DNA of 64,000 nucleotides. Source: Marthasterias glacialis (taxonomy: Eukaryota > Echinodermata > Asteroidea > Forcipulatida > Asteriidae). Location: NCBI GenBank assembly GCA_911728455.2, contig OU452232.1, positions 1,364,001-1,428,000 on the forward strand, given 5' to 3'. A program made the position numbers and the translations under genes. The notes under the pieces were generated by a model. It did no database searches and had not been told where the DNA came from. It saw nothing but the letters and a program-made list of their open reading frames with translations. Positions 1-38,570 of this stretch are shown here, in pieces. Numbering within the stretch: the stretch's first letter is position 1; each line of letters starts with the position of its first letter.

Positions 1-92
1 TTCATAATTCTCAACAATATGGAGTTGTATTTCCTTTCCATATTCTTTTTACTTGACAAAATTACCACAAAAATAAATGAATTGTTTTGTAG

Positions 93-27939
<27,847 letters not shown>

Positions 27940-27994
27940 CTTTCACTCATTTCAGTTTGAGTTTAATGGCAAGAGTTGGCGTCATCAGGCCCTT

Positions 27995-28460
27995 AAGCAT
28001 TCCTGAAGCTGTCCTTCTATTTTGAAAATCACAGGCGTGTGGAAAAAAGCACGCCTGGGTTTTTCTAGGCGTGCCATTTTGCCGATCGTTAAGTTTGTGT
28101 TACTAGGCCTATATTGTAAAATACTCTTTTTGTTCATCCAGGGTATCCTGAATTGTGTCATTTACATAGCACGGGATCGTGCGTTGTGTACATCAGGATC
28201 GCAATGTGGTCTGCATTTAGCGACATTTTCAAGTGAATTTTTTTCGGTTATCCGAATCGCAAAAATGAAAATGTGTAATTTTACGACATTGTTCTAATTT
28301 ATTACAAAGTATGAATATGCGGGAAATTTGTGCCAAGGCCTGCACTTTAGAGGGATCAGACGTGTGACTATTTGCACTCCTGGGAAAGGTTTTAGGCGTG
28401 CGATGGTGTGCGGGTGCGATCACACACCTTAAATCAGAAGGACTGCTGAAGCCATCTCAA
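27995..28460. mobile_element. MITE with CTGAAGC.GTCCTTCT inverted ends
   Basis: ATTCCTGAAGCTGTCCTTCT near the left and AGAAGGACTGCTGAAGCC near the right; internal GGCGTGTGGAAAAAAGCACG. It separates the protease stop codon from the orphan exon. Confidence 0.55.
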
Positions 28461-28513
28461 GTCTTTTAAAGTTTACAGTACAGCTTAGAATTGAGGAGAG
28501 GGATGTTTCTTAC

Positions 28514-28745
28514 CTTGTAGTACATGTAAGAACTTTGATATTATCTTGAATCTTCCTGGAGTCAGTTTTGTTTTTATATCGTACTTCTTGAAGTGCTTAG
28601 CTGCAAGTTTGAGGAAGAAATCCTCTGTGAGGACCCCTTGCATATAAACGTCACTAGTGCAAACAACGCCCTCTTTCAGTCTTTGAGGATAAATGCAAGA
28701 CTTCTCACTGGCTGCTAGTTGTCTAAGGTGCACACACAAGTACAT
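28514..28745 (-). CDS. Orphan exon-like open frame, - strand, unrecognised
   Basis: Open from ATG at 28745 to ACAAG|GTAAGA at 28514, 77 codons, phase 1 out. Reads MYLCVHLRQLAASEKSCIYP, VVCTSDVYMQGVLTEDFFLK, LTPGRFKIISKFLHVLQ. The composition is that of a real globular helical protein, not of a repeat. Its next exon should lie below 28.5 kb, where the 3' part of the protease gene and a MITE are found, and I could not find it. It could be the first exon of an overlapping gene or an exon of a decayed copy. Confidence 0.4.
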
Positions 28746-28861
28746 GTTGCTATTGTTGGTCCTGAGTTATGGCGGTAAATTGAAAAGGTCTGTTGAAGTT
28801 ATTCTACAACTGATTCAGTCCTTTTAGACTGCAGTGGTAAACAATGTGCAACAGATCATGT

Positions 28862-29045
28862 AAATATCTCACAAGTTCAAACAGTTTGCAGCAGAATGTG
28901 CAAATCTCTCGCAAGTTCAAACAGTTTGCAGCAGAATGTGCAAATCTCTCGCAAGTTCAAACAGTTTGCAGCAGAATGTGCAAATCTCTCGCAAGTTCAG
29001 ACAGTTTGCAGACGATTGTGCAATTCTGGTGCAAACTCAAACAGT
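28862..29045 (+). repeat. 40-base minisatellite, about 4.5 copies
   Basis: Unit CAAATCTCTCGCAAGTTCAA then ACAGTTTGCAGCAGAATGTG, three near-identical copies and diverged flanking ones. There are no unique spacers. Confidence 0.95.
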
Positions 29046-29804
29046 GTTTATTTCAGCTTTTATTAAGCATCTGTCATCAAACTGGAAATTATGATTTAAA
29101 ACAATAAAATCCAATGATTTATTCTCAGAAGTGTTACATCATGATTTAAGTCTCGATCATTTTTACTTTATTTTCCATTCTGTATCTTTACAGAGAATGT
29201 TGAATTACTATTGTTTTTGTTTTGTTTTTCACAGGGTTAGCAACTGGAAAATTGTAAAGAGCATCTCAGCTTATTCCAAGACTCTATTTTTGTACTATTT
29301 TTGTATTCTCATACATTAGAAAGCTTTTAAGTTCAAGGAATATATATTTGTAAATATTTGTTTGTTTTTAAAGCAATGTATATATGTTTCAAGTGATTTT
29401 TTTATAGACTTCTTTAACAAAAAAAAGGACTATATTTTAATAGACTGTGTGATTCTGAAAATTTGAACTTTTTAAGTTATTTGTAAAAACATGTATCCCA
29501 CAAATGAATTGTTTGAATTCAAATTGGTTTACAGTTGATAATTGTTTGTTCTAAAATTATTTCCAAATTTATATTCAAGAGTTACTTTTTAAGTGTAAGT
29601 GTGAAATAGTATAAACCATGTTGACTTTACACAGTTTGGCTCCAACAATGGTCGGAACCCCATAGGATTTGTTTCTTTTAGTATTTATGCAATAAGCTGT
29701 GAAGCTCTAGACCTGTCTTCCACACATGCCCTGCATCTTGTTAAAAGTCACAAATGTCTTATGAAAAGAATGATGGAAACATTTTGATCAAATTATGGAC
29801 AAGT

Positions 29805-29945
29805 GTTGGCTGAGCCGTCAAGGGCACCGGGCTGAGGTTCTTGTGTTGTCAGAGTGTGGGTTGGAGTCCCGGTCATGGTACATGTGTCCTTGAGCAAGAC
29901 ACTTAACCATAACTGCTTCGTCCTTCAGATGGCACTTAAAGACGC
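29805..29945 (+). mobile_element. SINE head fragment cut by a MITE
   Basis: TGTTGGCTGAGCCGTCAAGG, B box GGTTGGAGTCC, and the CTGCTTCGTCCTTCAGATGG body start, where the 29934-30097 element begins. Confidence 0.65.
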
Positions 29946-30097
29946 CCGCTCGTCAACGCGCGACAAGCAAACTGGTGCCACGAAAGATCACCTTTGACCA
30001 GCGCATGCGTTGTACGTAAACTATGCATGGGTACATGATCGTTTTGTGCCACAGAAACAGTCGTCGGGTAATGGTGACGAGCGGGCGTCTTTAAAGC
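29934..30097. mobile_element. MITE with GACGCCCGCTCGTCA terminal inverted repeats
   Basis: CTTAAAGACGCCCGCTCGTC at the left and GACGAGCGGGCGTCTTTAAA at the right, 164 bases, inserted in a SINE. Confidence 0.8.
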
Positions 30098-30394
30098 TGT
30101 AGTCAAGCATTATTTGATGAAGAGTAAATAAACAAATAAGTTGGGAACAGCACATGTGTACCAATGATGTAAGCAATGCTGCATCGCCGGTTTATGTAAA
30201 TACACTGGATGTTGTGTATTAGGTCATGATGCTGTGTTGACCTCTTAAAACCAACTATTAACTAACTGATTCAGCTTAAGACTGTCTGAATGCCAGGTTT
30301 GATTTTTTTTACGACAGTTTCCTTGCTGCCCGGTCTGGTCTAACTTTAGTACTGTGTTGGTAAGCTAAAGCAGTTGTGTTGGGCTTAGCTAGTT

Positions 30395-30620
30395 TATGTG
30401 CCTAAGCAACTCTATGAATTAGAGCTGCTTCATCATGTTAATGATAAGCAGACAATGTTACTTAAAAATATTCTGCTAAGCAAAATTAAGCAGGAAACCA
30501 GTTGCAAATAGCACATACAATGTATGACCTAGTATTTTGGCTGGTAACCTATTTCTGTTGAGCAAATTTGCTTTGTTCTGTGCTAGTTGTTGTGCTTATA
30601 AGCAGCTCTATGAAATTGAG
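30395..30620. mobile_element. MITE family K (AAGCAGCTCTATGAAAT ends)
   Basis: TAAGCAACTCTATGAATTAG start and TAAGCAGCTCTATGAAATTG end, with TTGGCTGGTAACC inside. Copies at 32510-32660 and 42570-42745. Confidence 0.55.
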
Positions 30621-31863
30621 CCCAGGTTACCGGCCAAAATAATGTTCTGTGCATTATTTAGAACTGGTTCCCTCCCCGAAATGCTTAGCAAGTACCTTTG
30701 AGCCAAAATAACTGTACAAAAGTTTATATAATTGGACAAAAAGAAATCTTCCACATGTAATCTTTCATTAAATGATGTATGCAAACTTTATGAATGTTCT
30801 GTTCTAGATGAGGCAAATATTGGATGCAAACGTGTGCATTGTCGCACAATATAATCATGACTAATCTGGACTTTTGTTCTTTAATGCCAGATTTTACTGA
30901 CTTATTATGTTCTACAACAAAGCATGAATTAAATGCATTCAATATTTAACTCACACATAGATCCTTGTCATTTGAATTTTTTTCACAATTAAACAAACAA
31001 ACAAATATGGAAACTCAACCACCCAACAACCTCAAAATAAAAAAAAAAACCTAAAAACTAAACAATGTGACGACCCCATGAAGACAACAACCTTGTCCGC
31101 CGTAACATGACCCTGCCTTCGTTGGACAAATGAGCATGGAATGATCAGTTTGGAAACAATGCTCCAAAGCATCCAGTAATTGTCCATATTGGACGAGCAT
31201 ATCCAACATTAATTTCCAGAGTATCACAGCCGTAAATACATGGCAAAATAATGGATGACATGTGACACGTGTTGCACCAATCATATGACAAGGATCTGTG
31301 TGTATCGGTACATAACAAGATAATACTCTGTAATAGAAATTAAACAAAAAGAATATGTTTTTAATATCAAAAAAAATTATTCACTTAATATTCAACAAGT
31401 ACACGGATCTAAACAAAAAAGTTCAAGTTTATAAATTATTCTGCAAACAACTTTGATGTATTCTTAACTTTACCTGTAGGTCTTCAATGAATATTTATAT
31501 ACATGTATCTACAATTTGCACAATTATTAGTCCTTTAGGAGACAATTTAATTCAAATAGTTATGCTTTCATTTGTAACTGTATGAAAGAAATATTTTTAT
31601 ACGTTAAGGAATTCATGAATGGTTAAAAGTCAATCTGTGTACATATCTTTTTACAAAAAAAACCTGATATGTACTGTATGTGATTATTTACAGATTGCCA
31701 AATTATCTTAAAAGATATTTCACTAAATTGTTTTCTTTGTAAATGATAAAGAACACTTCTATAAACTCAAAAGTTAAATTGTGTGAACTATTTTCCTGAT
31801 GTAAACCATGATGTAAAATACTATACCAGCACATTTCCTAATACAAATGATATCATTTTATGA

Positions 31864-32033
31864 AGGGAATAAAAGGCTGGCAACAAGGTCTTAAACAGCC
31901 GCTTAAGACCGGCAGGGTCATGGACGTGTGATAATGGACCAAGCCGAAGGCGAGGTCCTTCATCGCATGTCCATGAACCCTGCCAGGTTTATAAACGGCA
32001 GTTTCAGATCGAGTCACTACTCTTCTATTCCCA
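31864..32033. mobile_element. MITE family J copy
   Basis: GGGAATAAAAGGCTGG start, CTCTTCTATTCCC end, with long inverted arms around GCAGGGTCATGGAC / GTCCATGAACCCTGC. Confidence 0.7.
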
Positions 32034-32509
32034 TTCTGAAATGCCTTTTTTGTTAAAAAAGCATAAAAATGTTTTGGAAATTTTCAATTTCTGTCCTGTT
32101 GCACGAGACGCTCAACGATTGTGTGTACTCGCACATGCTAATATATCTTACAATGATTACAGGTATGTATTATTGCATTACATGTAAATTAGTGCCCCAA
32201 ATGTGTGTTGCTGTGAGTGCCAATCGCGCATTCACAGCTCCAGCTACATTTGTCTTTATCAGCGATTTAGAACCCTTTTTGAACAGTTATGTGACCACCT
32301 TTCAACTATTACGACTGCCTAAAGTGTATGGGGGTATTTATGAATTAAATATAAAAAAACTTGATTTGTAATCCAGTTGTGGCTGTGTTATTCCTGAGAA
32401 GTAAACAGTTGGTAATATTTTTTCTTGTTACTTCTGTACTTGATACACTTTGTGTTTATTTTAATGTAGATTCAGGCTCTAATTTTATAAGCTGATGAGC
32501 AGAAAGTGT

Positions 32510-32660
32510 TCTTTTCCAAATTTATCTCCTTAGAAAAACTTCTCAGGGAACCAGTCATAAGCATTGAACTTTGTATGGTGTTTTGGCTGGTAACCCATTT
32601 TTATCAAGCAAGATTCTTTGCTTTGCATTTTGTTTTCTGCAACAGCTTTATGAAATTACC
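32510..32660. mobile_element. MITE family K partial copy
   Basis: Contains GGTGTTTTGGCTGGTAACCC and GCAACAGCTTTATGAAATTA, as in 30395-30620. Confidence 0.45.
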
Positions 32661-32833
32661 AAAGGAATTTTTAAGCTCAGAGCAATGATTTTGACGGAGA
32701 TTCTAACATCATTAATGGATATCACAATTTTAGGTTTGACGTACAGCAATTGTTGTCCAAATCATGAAAATTAATGTATGGGCTTTCAGTCCCCGAGGTG
32801 TTTAAAACCTTAATGTTATACAAAAAATTAATA

Positions 32834-32839
32834 TTTATT
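32834..32839 (-). promoter_or_regulatory. Polyadenylation signal AATAAA of the two-TM/HNH-like gene
   Basis: AATAAA on the - strand, starting about 15 bases after the TGA at 32855. This would imply a very short 3' UTR. Confidence 0.45.
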
Positions 32840-32854
32840 TCGCGTTGCCATATT

Positions 32855-33115
32855 TCATGTTACAAACAGGCCCTCAAGGTACGGCATCAGAATGGGTAGA
32901 GGTAGATACAGATGATACAATCTCAAGGCTGTTGAATGTGTTACAATATGTCTCCATTTCGGAAGCCTAAACCCAAGGCGGAAGGCCGTCCTTAAATGCA
33001 CCCCTTGAGTGTCTGAACATTTATTGCACTGTGGGTAGAACTTCAAATCCCGTAGCCGTCTGCGGAATATGACGTCATACCACCTCTTCTTGGTCATCAT
33101 TCTTTCTCTGATTAC
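32855..33115 (-). CDS. Exon 4 of the two-TM/HNH-like gene (second C-x2-C, stop)
   Basis: Acceptor TTTCATCTCATCAG. Starts VIRERMMTKKRWYDVIFRRR, then LKFYPQCNKCSDTQG, then a tail ending LPLPILMPYLEGLFVT and TGA. An alternative acceptor before the second C-x2-C exists (TTCTACCCACAG) but would remove the basic segment; the longer form is preferred because it joins in phase with a better polypyrimidine tract. Confidence 0.72.
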   Translation of the reverse strand, partial: VIRERMMTKKRWYDVIFRRRLRDLKFYPQCNKCSDTQGVHLRTAFRLGFRLPKWRHIVTHSTALRLYHLYLPLPILMPYLEGLFVT

Positions 33116-36100
33116 CTGATGAGATGAAACAGGCTAAACTTTAATCAAAAGTTACACGTTCTTTAGATCACAAGTTAATATCACAATGAGAACCGTTTTT
33201 GTTTTAACACCATAGACTGGCAGGTTCATTGGCCGGGCCAGAGTTGAAGATTGAGAGAGTGGCAACATGGAGGGACCAGTTTTCTTTGGTCACATAGTTG
33301 CTGGACGCTATTTTCGGTCGAAATTTTGTTTAACCCAACATGCAGTCTAGTCTGGCACCCTGTGTGCACTCTTGTGTATTTTTAGGGGGGGACTGAAAAT
33401 AGCTTCTAATTGCAACTTGTCGCAACTCTCTCTAGACACAGCTCTAAGCCGGGCCATCGGTCAAACATTTTCTGCCTTAACTTTACTTGATGAGTTTAAA
33501 ATCGAGTGTTAGGGCAGACAATTTGTTTAAATGTTATTTGTTCCAGCTTACCGCTAGTGGTGGTTGGTGGTCAGCAACAAAATGTTCATTCTTAATTCGT
33601 CGCCTACCACACGTGTGACATCCATATTTCTTGCCAACCATACGAAGAGATCTCTTCTGTTTATTGGATGCATAGGTGAAAGATGCTGAGAGACCCTCTC
33701 TTGCAAACGCTCCTACAAGAACCAAATCCAAACTGTTATTTATGTTAAATCAGGAACAGACCGTTCCGGCCAGTCAATCAAACTGTGCGCATTGACCAAT
33801 TGGATCACGCCTTTTGGTCACATGACCTTGATCAATTACGGTCACACATGCAGTGTAAATATGCACAAATTGAGGTGTGTGGGCGGGGCTTGTTGCCAAA
33901 GCTGGAACGGTCTTTACAGAGTCTTGATTCAGTACTCATTCAATAGATATTCATTTTTGCATCGGGGATAAAGAATATTGTTTGTGTTTTTGCCCATACA
34001 CTAATGTGTGTTAAGCACTGTATACTCAGTACTTTCCTTGAGTCCCACCCGCAGAATATGCTTGTAGATTTTTTTCACAGGACTCAGGAAAGTACTGAGT
34101 ATAGACGAATAAGAGCAGCTTGTTCATGGGGGTTTACACCACCCATGCACCCACACGTCAACGCGCACACGCTGGGAATCCTTCATGTTGCCATTGGGGC
34201 ACACACTACTAAAACAATACTCTATTATTTTACCTGGATGTAGTAGACTACTTGGCAAGACGGAACTGAACCGCCCTCCAAGACACTTGAAGATAACCGA
34301 TGATGACACACTGTACAGTAATGTAGATTCTAGAACTCCATTAGATTTCAATGAAGACCCAAGGCCTGTAAATGGATTTTTAATCATTCAATATTGAAAT
34401 GTGTATTTCATGTTTTTGTTTTGCAATGTGTCCAGCCAGATGACCACTACAGTAGAGCACACTCTATTGAAATGTTTCAGAGTGAACTCTTCTTCCTACA
34501 AGAGTTTAATACATAGTGTACACGAAAGAATACAATTACAATAAATTTGCATAATAATAGTCTGGTAGCGTGTCATGGTTGAGTGGTTTAGTGCACCAGA
34601 CTCAAGTTCTGGTGGTCAAGTCATCAGGGTATGTGTTCATGTCCCGGTCACGACACTTGTGTCCTTGAGCAAGATGCTTTACTGTAATTGCTTCTCTTCA
34701 CCCAGGGGTATAAATGGCTACCTGCGAGGGTAGAGGTTGATATTGTGTTTGAAAAAGCCTTCAGAGCGCCACGATAGCTCGGGGCCGTATACTCCCCAGG
34801 GAGCCGAGAAAGAGTATGGAATGTTATTGGCCCAATGACCAGGGCAGTAATGTATTTAAAGCACATTGGGACATTATTGTGAAATGTGCTATATAAGAAC
34901 AAGTTATTATTGCTATTATAAGAATATTCTCATTACATACAAACAAAACAATGTTGGTGGAAATCTCTATTGCCCGTTTTCAATTTCGTTGAGATTATTG
35001 ATTTATTATTAACTACCGTTACAAACTCATTGACAAGTAAAGATTGAAACTTGAATATATGACAGGCCTTGCTCTTAGTCTTAGTCTTATCCAAGCCCAC
35101 CGAGACCATTGGCCTCATGCCCTGTCGAGTTGGCCAGCATTGCCCTTAATTGGCCACTATGCCCTCGTACAATTTTTGCTGTCTTTTGCAAGGCCTGTCC
35201 CCATTTTACTTTAAGATCGAGGCCTGAAATCATACATATCATACCTGTATTGAGTCTGATGATGTGCATTGCACACGTAGATGCCACCATACCAGACATA
35301 CCTACTGATATAAGCCCCAATACACTGGCTCCCCACACTGCGCAGGTTAGACGTAATGGACGGAATACTAACACCTAGAAAAACAAAACAAGCATACCGT
35401 GTATTACCATCTAAGTGAGTGTTGAAGCTTTCTGTGGTGTGGAAAATAGGACGTGACAATCCGGTAAACTTGTTGGTACAACAATGTGTATAAATCTCAA
35501 GTGACTTATGGGAGGAGTGTTTGCATACATTTTGAGGCATGCATTCACGGTTGCTAGACCCAGTAACTGGGGCACTGTACACTTTCTTTTTTTATTTTGA
35601 CTTTTTTATCAGCCGTACTATCTCAAAAAAAAGGAGTACAGCGGCCCAATGTCTGGGTCTAGCCAAGACCCAGTAACTGTACTCCTTTTTGAGATTTTGA
35701 CATTATCCATCGTACTACTAGACAATCTGTAGGACCGATAAAATGTCACACTCACAATCTCAAAAAGGAGTACAACGCCCCAGTTACTGACCCAGTAACT
35801 GGGGCGTTGTACTCCTTTTTGAGATTGTGACATAGGTGGGTCCAGCCTAGAGTAAGACAAAGTTAAGCACGTTTTGGTTTAACAGATCATGAGATGAGAC
35901 ATAAATGTAATTATTAAGATTACAATAAGAATATTGAATAAACTTTAGCTAATGTTATATTTTTCTAATATAAAAATAAGTAAATGTACACTTCAAAAAC
36001 TGTTTACTTCCGGTTCAAATACATAACAAGTAAGTCATCGCCTTTATGATGGTAGCCCCACTAGTGTGGCAAGGATTTTTGACATCGGTTGAATCCGGAT

Positions 36101-36393
36101 TCAACCGATGTCAAAAATCCTTGCCACACTAGTGGGGCTTTTATGATGGATGAATACAGTACTTTAAATTAAAGTTTTAAACTACATGTACTTGTAATTG
36201 TGTTGGTCAGTTGTTGATTTATTTGGCCTACCTGCATGAATCCGAGACAAGATGGAAAAGTGACCATCCCAACTCCACAACCCAAGATCAAATAAGGACT
36301 AAAAATTGCCGTATTTGATGCTTGGAAATTGTCTGTAGATGAAGCAAGAAAGAGTTTGTGTCTCATACGTGATGTTACTATCGAGGCAAACAT
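32855..36393 (-). CDS. Unrecognised two-TM protein with HNH/treble-clef-like Cys motif
   Basis: Four exons on the - strand give 237 residues: 36393-36232, 35374-35245, 33712-33552, 33115-32855. The ATG at 36393 has an in-frame TGA 12 bases upstream. Phases (0, 1, 0) fit at each junction. Residues about 27-53 and 61-92 are hydrophobic, probably two membrane segments. Residues 129-189 hold C-H-T-C-G, then ADHQPP, then Y-P-Q-C-N-K-C with D-T-Q-G after it. The C-x2-C / D-H-x-x-P / C-x2-C order is that of HNH-type treble-clef folds, but I cannot name the family and do not claim nuclease activity. The last about 20 residues are hydrophobic again. A polyadenylation signal AATAAA lies 15-20 bases after the stop. 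Introns hold a perfect palindrome, SINE and MITE copies. Confidence 0.72.
33552..33712 (-). CDS. Exon 3 of the two-TM/HNH-like gene (C-x2-C and DHQPP)
   Basis: Acceptor GGTTCTTGTAG, donor AGCG|GTAAGC. Reads GAFAREGLSASFTYASNKQK, a basic segment, then YGCHTCGRRRIKNEHFVADH and QPPLA. Phase 1 in, phase 0 out. Confidence 0.75.
33758..33913 (+). mobile_element. MITE family G, 156 bases
   Basis: AGACCGTTCCGGCCAG start and CTGGAACGGTCT end. The inverted copy at 5767-5912 shares most of the interior. It lies in intron 2 of the two-TM gene. Confidence 0.7.
34563..34925 (+). mobile_element. tRNA-derived SINE, type C
   Basis: Head GTGTCATGGTTGAGTGG, B-box region GTGTTCATGTCCC, body with CTTCACCCAGGGGTATAAAT, end GTGCTATATAAGAACAAG then (ATT)n. 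It lies in intron 2 of the two-TM gene. Confidence 0.75.
35080..35228 (+). mobile_element. Interspersed repeat family E copy
   Basis: CCGAGACCATTGGCCTCATG start, TTTAAGATCGAGGCCTG end. It lies immediately after exon 2 of the two-TM gene (transcript orientation). Confidence 0.6.
35245..35374 (-). CDS. Exon 2 of the two-TM/HNH-like gene
   Basis: Acceptor TTGTTTTTCTAG, donor ACAG|GTATGA. Reads VLVFRPLRLTCAVWGASVLG and GMSGMVASTCAMHIIRLNT, the second membrane segment rich in small residues. Phase 0 in, phase 1 out. Confidence 0.72.
35555..35845. mobile_element. Nested palindromes of a GACCCAGTAACTGGGGC foldback element
   Basis: Two palindromes in a row: arms with TCTCAAAAAAAAGGAGTACA against TGTACTCCTTTTTGAGA, and CAATCTCAAAAAGGAGTACA with the inverse ending TTTTTGAGATTGTG. 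The terminal motif matches the ends of 37579-38511. Confidence 0.7.
36053..36139. mobile_element. Perfect 86-bp palindrome flanked by 10-bp direct repeats
   Basis: Arms of 43 bases (AGCCCCACTAGTGTGGCAAG ... TTGAATCC) meet without a loop at 36096/36097. The flanks TTTATGATGG (36043-36052 and 36140-36149) are identical. It lies in intron 1 of the two-TM gene. Confidence 0.9.
36232..36393 (-). CDS. Exon 1 of the two-TM/HNH-like gene
   Basis: 54 codons from ATG at 36393 to CATGCAG|GTAGGC. Begins MFASIVTSRMRHKLFLASST and ends with the first hydrophobic stretch, ILGCGVGMVTFPSCLGFMQ. Phase 0 donor. Confidence 0.7.
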
Positions 36394-36952
36394 GATTTCT
36401 AATCATTCAGAAATGTCAAATAATGAAAATGAAGAAAGTTTCGTAAGTAAATAAAGCTTTGTTTACTTGCAAAGATCGTGAGTTGTTGCGGTGTAGGATT
36501 GACGATCGCACTTTTCAAAAACACTGATTGTCGGTTGTCTTTAGGGCGCCCTCAAGTGACAAGCTCCCGAAAACCAAGATGTCACATGCTTTTGTTTACC
36601 ACTCGACTTTAGTCTGGTTTCTCTGACTAATTATTCCCAGATGACTCTCTTTAAATGTGTTTAGGTCAAGGAACCAGACTTGAGTCGACTGCTGCTGGCT
36701 GCATACGGTAGACTGCCCTGCCCCCTGCGAACGACCTTAAGACCTACATTTGTCGTTAAGTTCAGAAGTTCATGAGGTAAGTTCATGAAGCAATTCGATA
36801 CTTATTTGTACATGTCAATAAAATATTCAACTGCATGTCTTATTAAAGAATGAAACATGAAATATAATTGTCAACAATTTTAGGGTTTTAGAGAGTCGGA
36901 AAAAAGTTCAAGATGTACTTTACAACACGCTCGCTCGTTCGGGGAAGTCAAA

Positions 36953-36988
36953 ATGTCCACACCACCACCTGTGGCACAGGGAGGTGTC
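36953..36988 (+). CDS. Possible first coding exon (MSTPPPVAQGGV)
   Basis: ATG followed by 12 codons and a strong donor GTC|GTAAGT. It starts 560 bases from, and divergent to, the start of the two-TM gene, as in bidirectional promoters. No following exon was identified, so the call rests on the short peptide and the donor alone. Confidence 0.25.
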
Positions 36989-37578
36989 GTAAGTAGAATG
37001 TTATCCGCGCAAGTTTGCGCGCGCGCAAGGTATTTATCTGCCCGGGCAAGTTTACAACCATGGGCGCGCAAATTGCGAACTTGCGCAAGTTTCTACTTTT
37101 GCGCTCGCTCAAAATAAATAGTGAATGTTGAACTTTGAAGGAAGTTTTGCTCCAGAGTTTGAACTAGAATAAAAAAAGTGGTGGTATTCAGCATCTTTTC
37201 CAAACATTGGTGCACCTGGCTTAGCCTTCTTACTCTTCTTAGGCCAATAAAATTGGGATTTGATACTTTTAAAATACATGCATATTTTTTTTTCCATTTT
37301 TTATTTTTTTTAAATCGTTGGGGACCGCTGCACGCATACTTCTATTTTTCTACATGCTTATACTCTTCTTGCAGCTGAAGTTAGAACAGTTCTAGTTAGG
37401 GTTATGAGCCAGTGATTGGCCATCAAATAAAATACACCGCCCACATCTTGCATACAATAAAAATAAAAATACAAGGAAAATAAAGTATGCAAGCTTTTGT
37501 TCACAGAAGCACCAAGGCTGTCGTCCTGACAGACTCCATGCATGGACAAGTGCGTGAGCGCGTGTGTATGGTCTTGAC

Positions 37579-38511
37579 TAGACCCAGGGACTGGGGCACC
37601 ATTCTTTTTTCTGAGATTTTGACAAATCGGTCGTACTGGCTAAGGCAAAGGATGTAAGTTTGCTTTTAAAGAGCTCAGTGACAAAGCAGATTTAAAATGC
37701 ATCTGATACCCTGTTCAAAAGGTGGCAAAGACTCAACAGAATTGCTAGAAAATTGCCTACTGGCTTCTCAAGATAACAAAGATAAAATAGAATGCATTTA
37801 ATTGTATTCAGTATCACTTTCTGTCCTCTGCATCGATGATTTTTTAGCCCACTAATACCACTAAAACTGCTGTTAGGATCTCCATTATTGATAGTCATGT
37901 GATACTCAACGACTGTTTCCTCATGTGCAACCTACACTGAAAGTTCCATTGGTCATGATTGGCCAAGCATGCTCTCAGTATACAGTAGCCGTTGTGGGGG
38001 ACTTTGCACTACACAGCTGGTATCCTGCGTTGACGGCACTCGACAATATATGCAAGCATGGCATCAGCAAACACACATTCCTCGTATTGTTAATACGACT
38101 TTTTATAGTTAAGGAAACAGTCGTTTGACGTTGGGTATCATGTGACAATCAGTAGTTACATGGAGATTTAAACGGTTGCAGTTTTAGTGCTTTTAGGCCT
38201 ACTGGGCTAAAAAATCGTCGATTTGGAGGGCAGTGAGTTATTGTGGGTATAACTAATGCATTTTAATTCATCTTTGATCTTGAGAAGCCACTCAGGTGAT
38301 TTTCCAGCAATTCTGTTGAGTCATTGTCATAATTTTGACCACTGTTTGAACATAGAGCTCTATGGTTTGAACAGGTTATCAGATGCGTTTCAAATCTGCT
38401 TTGTCATAAGAGCTTTTAAGTATCCTTTACTGGGGCGCTAGTACGACTGATAATGTCAAAATTTCTAGAAAATTTGTAAAATGAGTGCAGCGCCCTAGTT
38501 ACTGGGTCTAT
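37579..38511. mobile_element. Foldback transposon, 0.93 kb, 8-bp target duplication
   Basis: Left end TAGACCCAGGGACTGGGGC, right end CAGCGCCCTAGTTACTGGGTCTA. Most of the element is two long imperfect inverted arms (about 37670-37910 against 38130-38410). GTCTTGAC flanks both sides (37571-37578, 38512-38519). No transposase frame was seen, so it is non-autonomous. Confidence 0.85.
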
Positions 38512-38570
38512 GTCTTGACAGACTCTGTGCATGGACTGTCAGGCAGTGCTATAGTCCAGTTCACACCAGC

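Larger units (their letters stand above)
29246..32820. other. Interval between the protease gene and the two-TM gene
   Basis: Possibly starts with 3' UTR of the protease gene if the last intron is spliced to 29235. The remainder is SINE and MITE copies (listed) and AT-rich sequence with no coding signal that I can support. Confidence 0.45.

Noticed and set aside
28862..29045. Regular 40-base repeats that might suggest a CRISPR array
   Set aside because: Direct tandem copies without unique spacers, in a eukaryotic intergenic region: a minisatellite.
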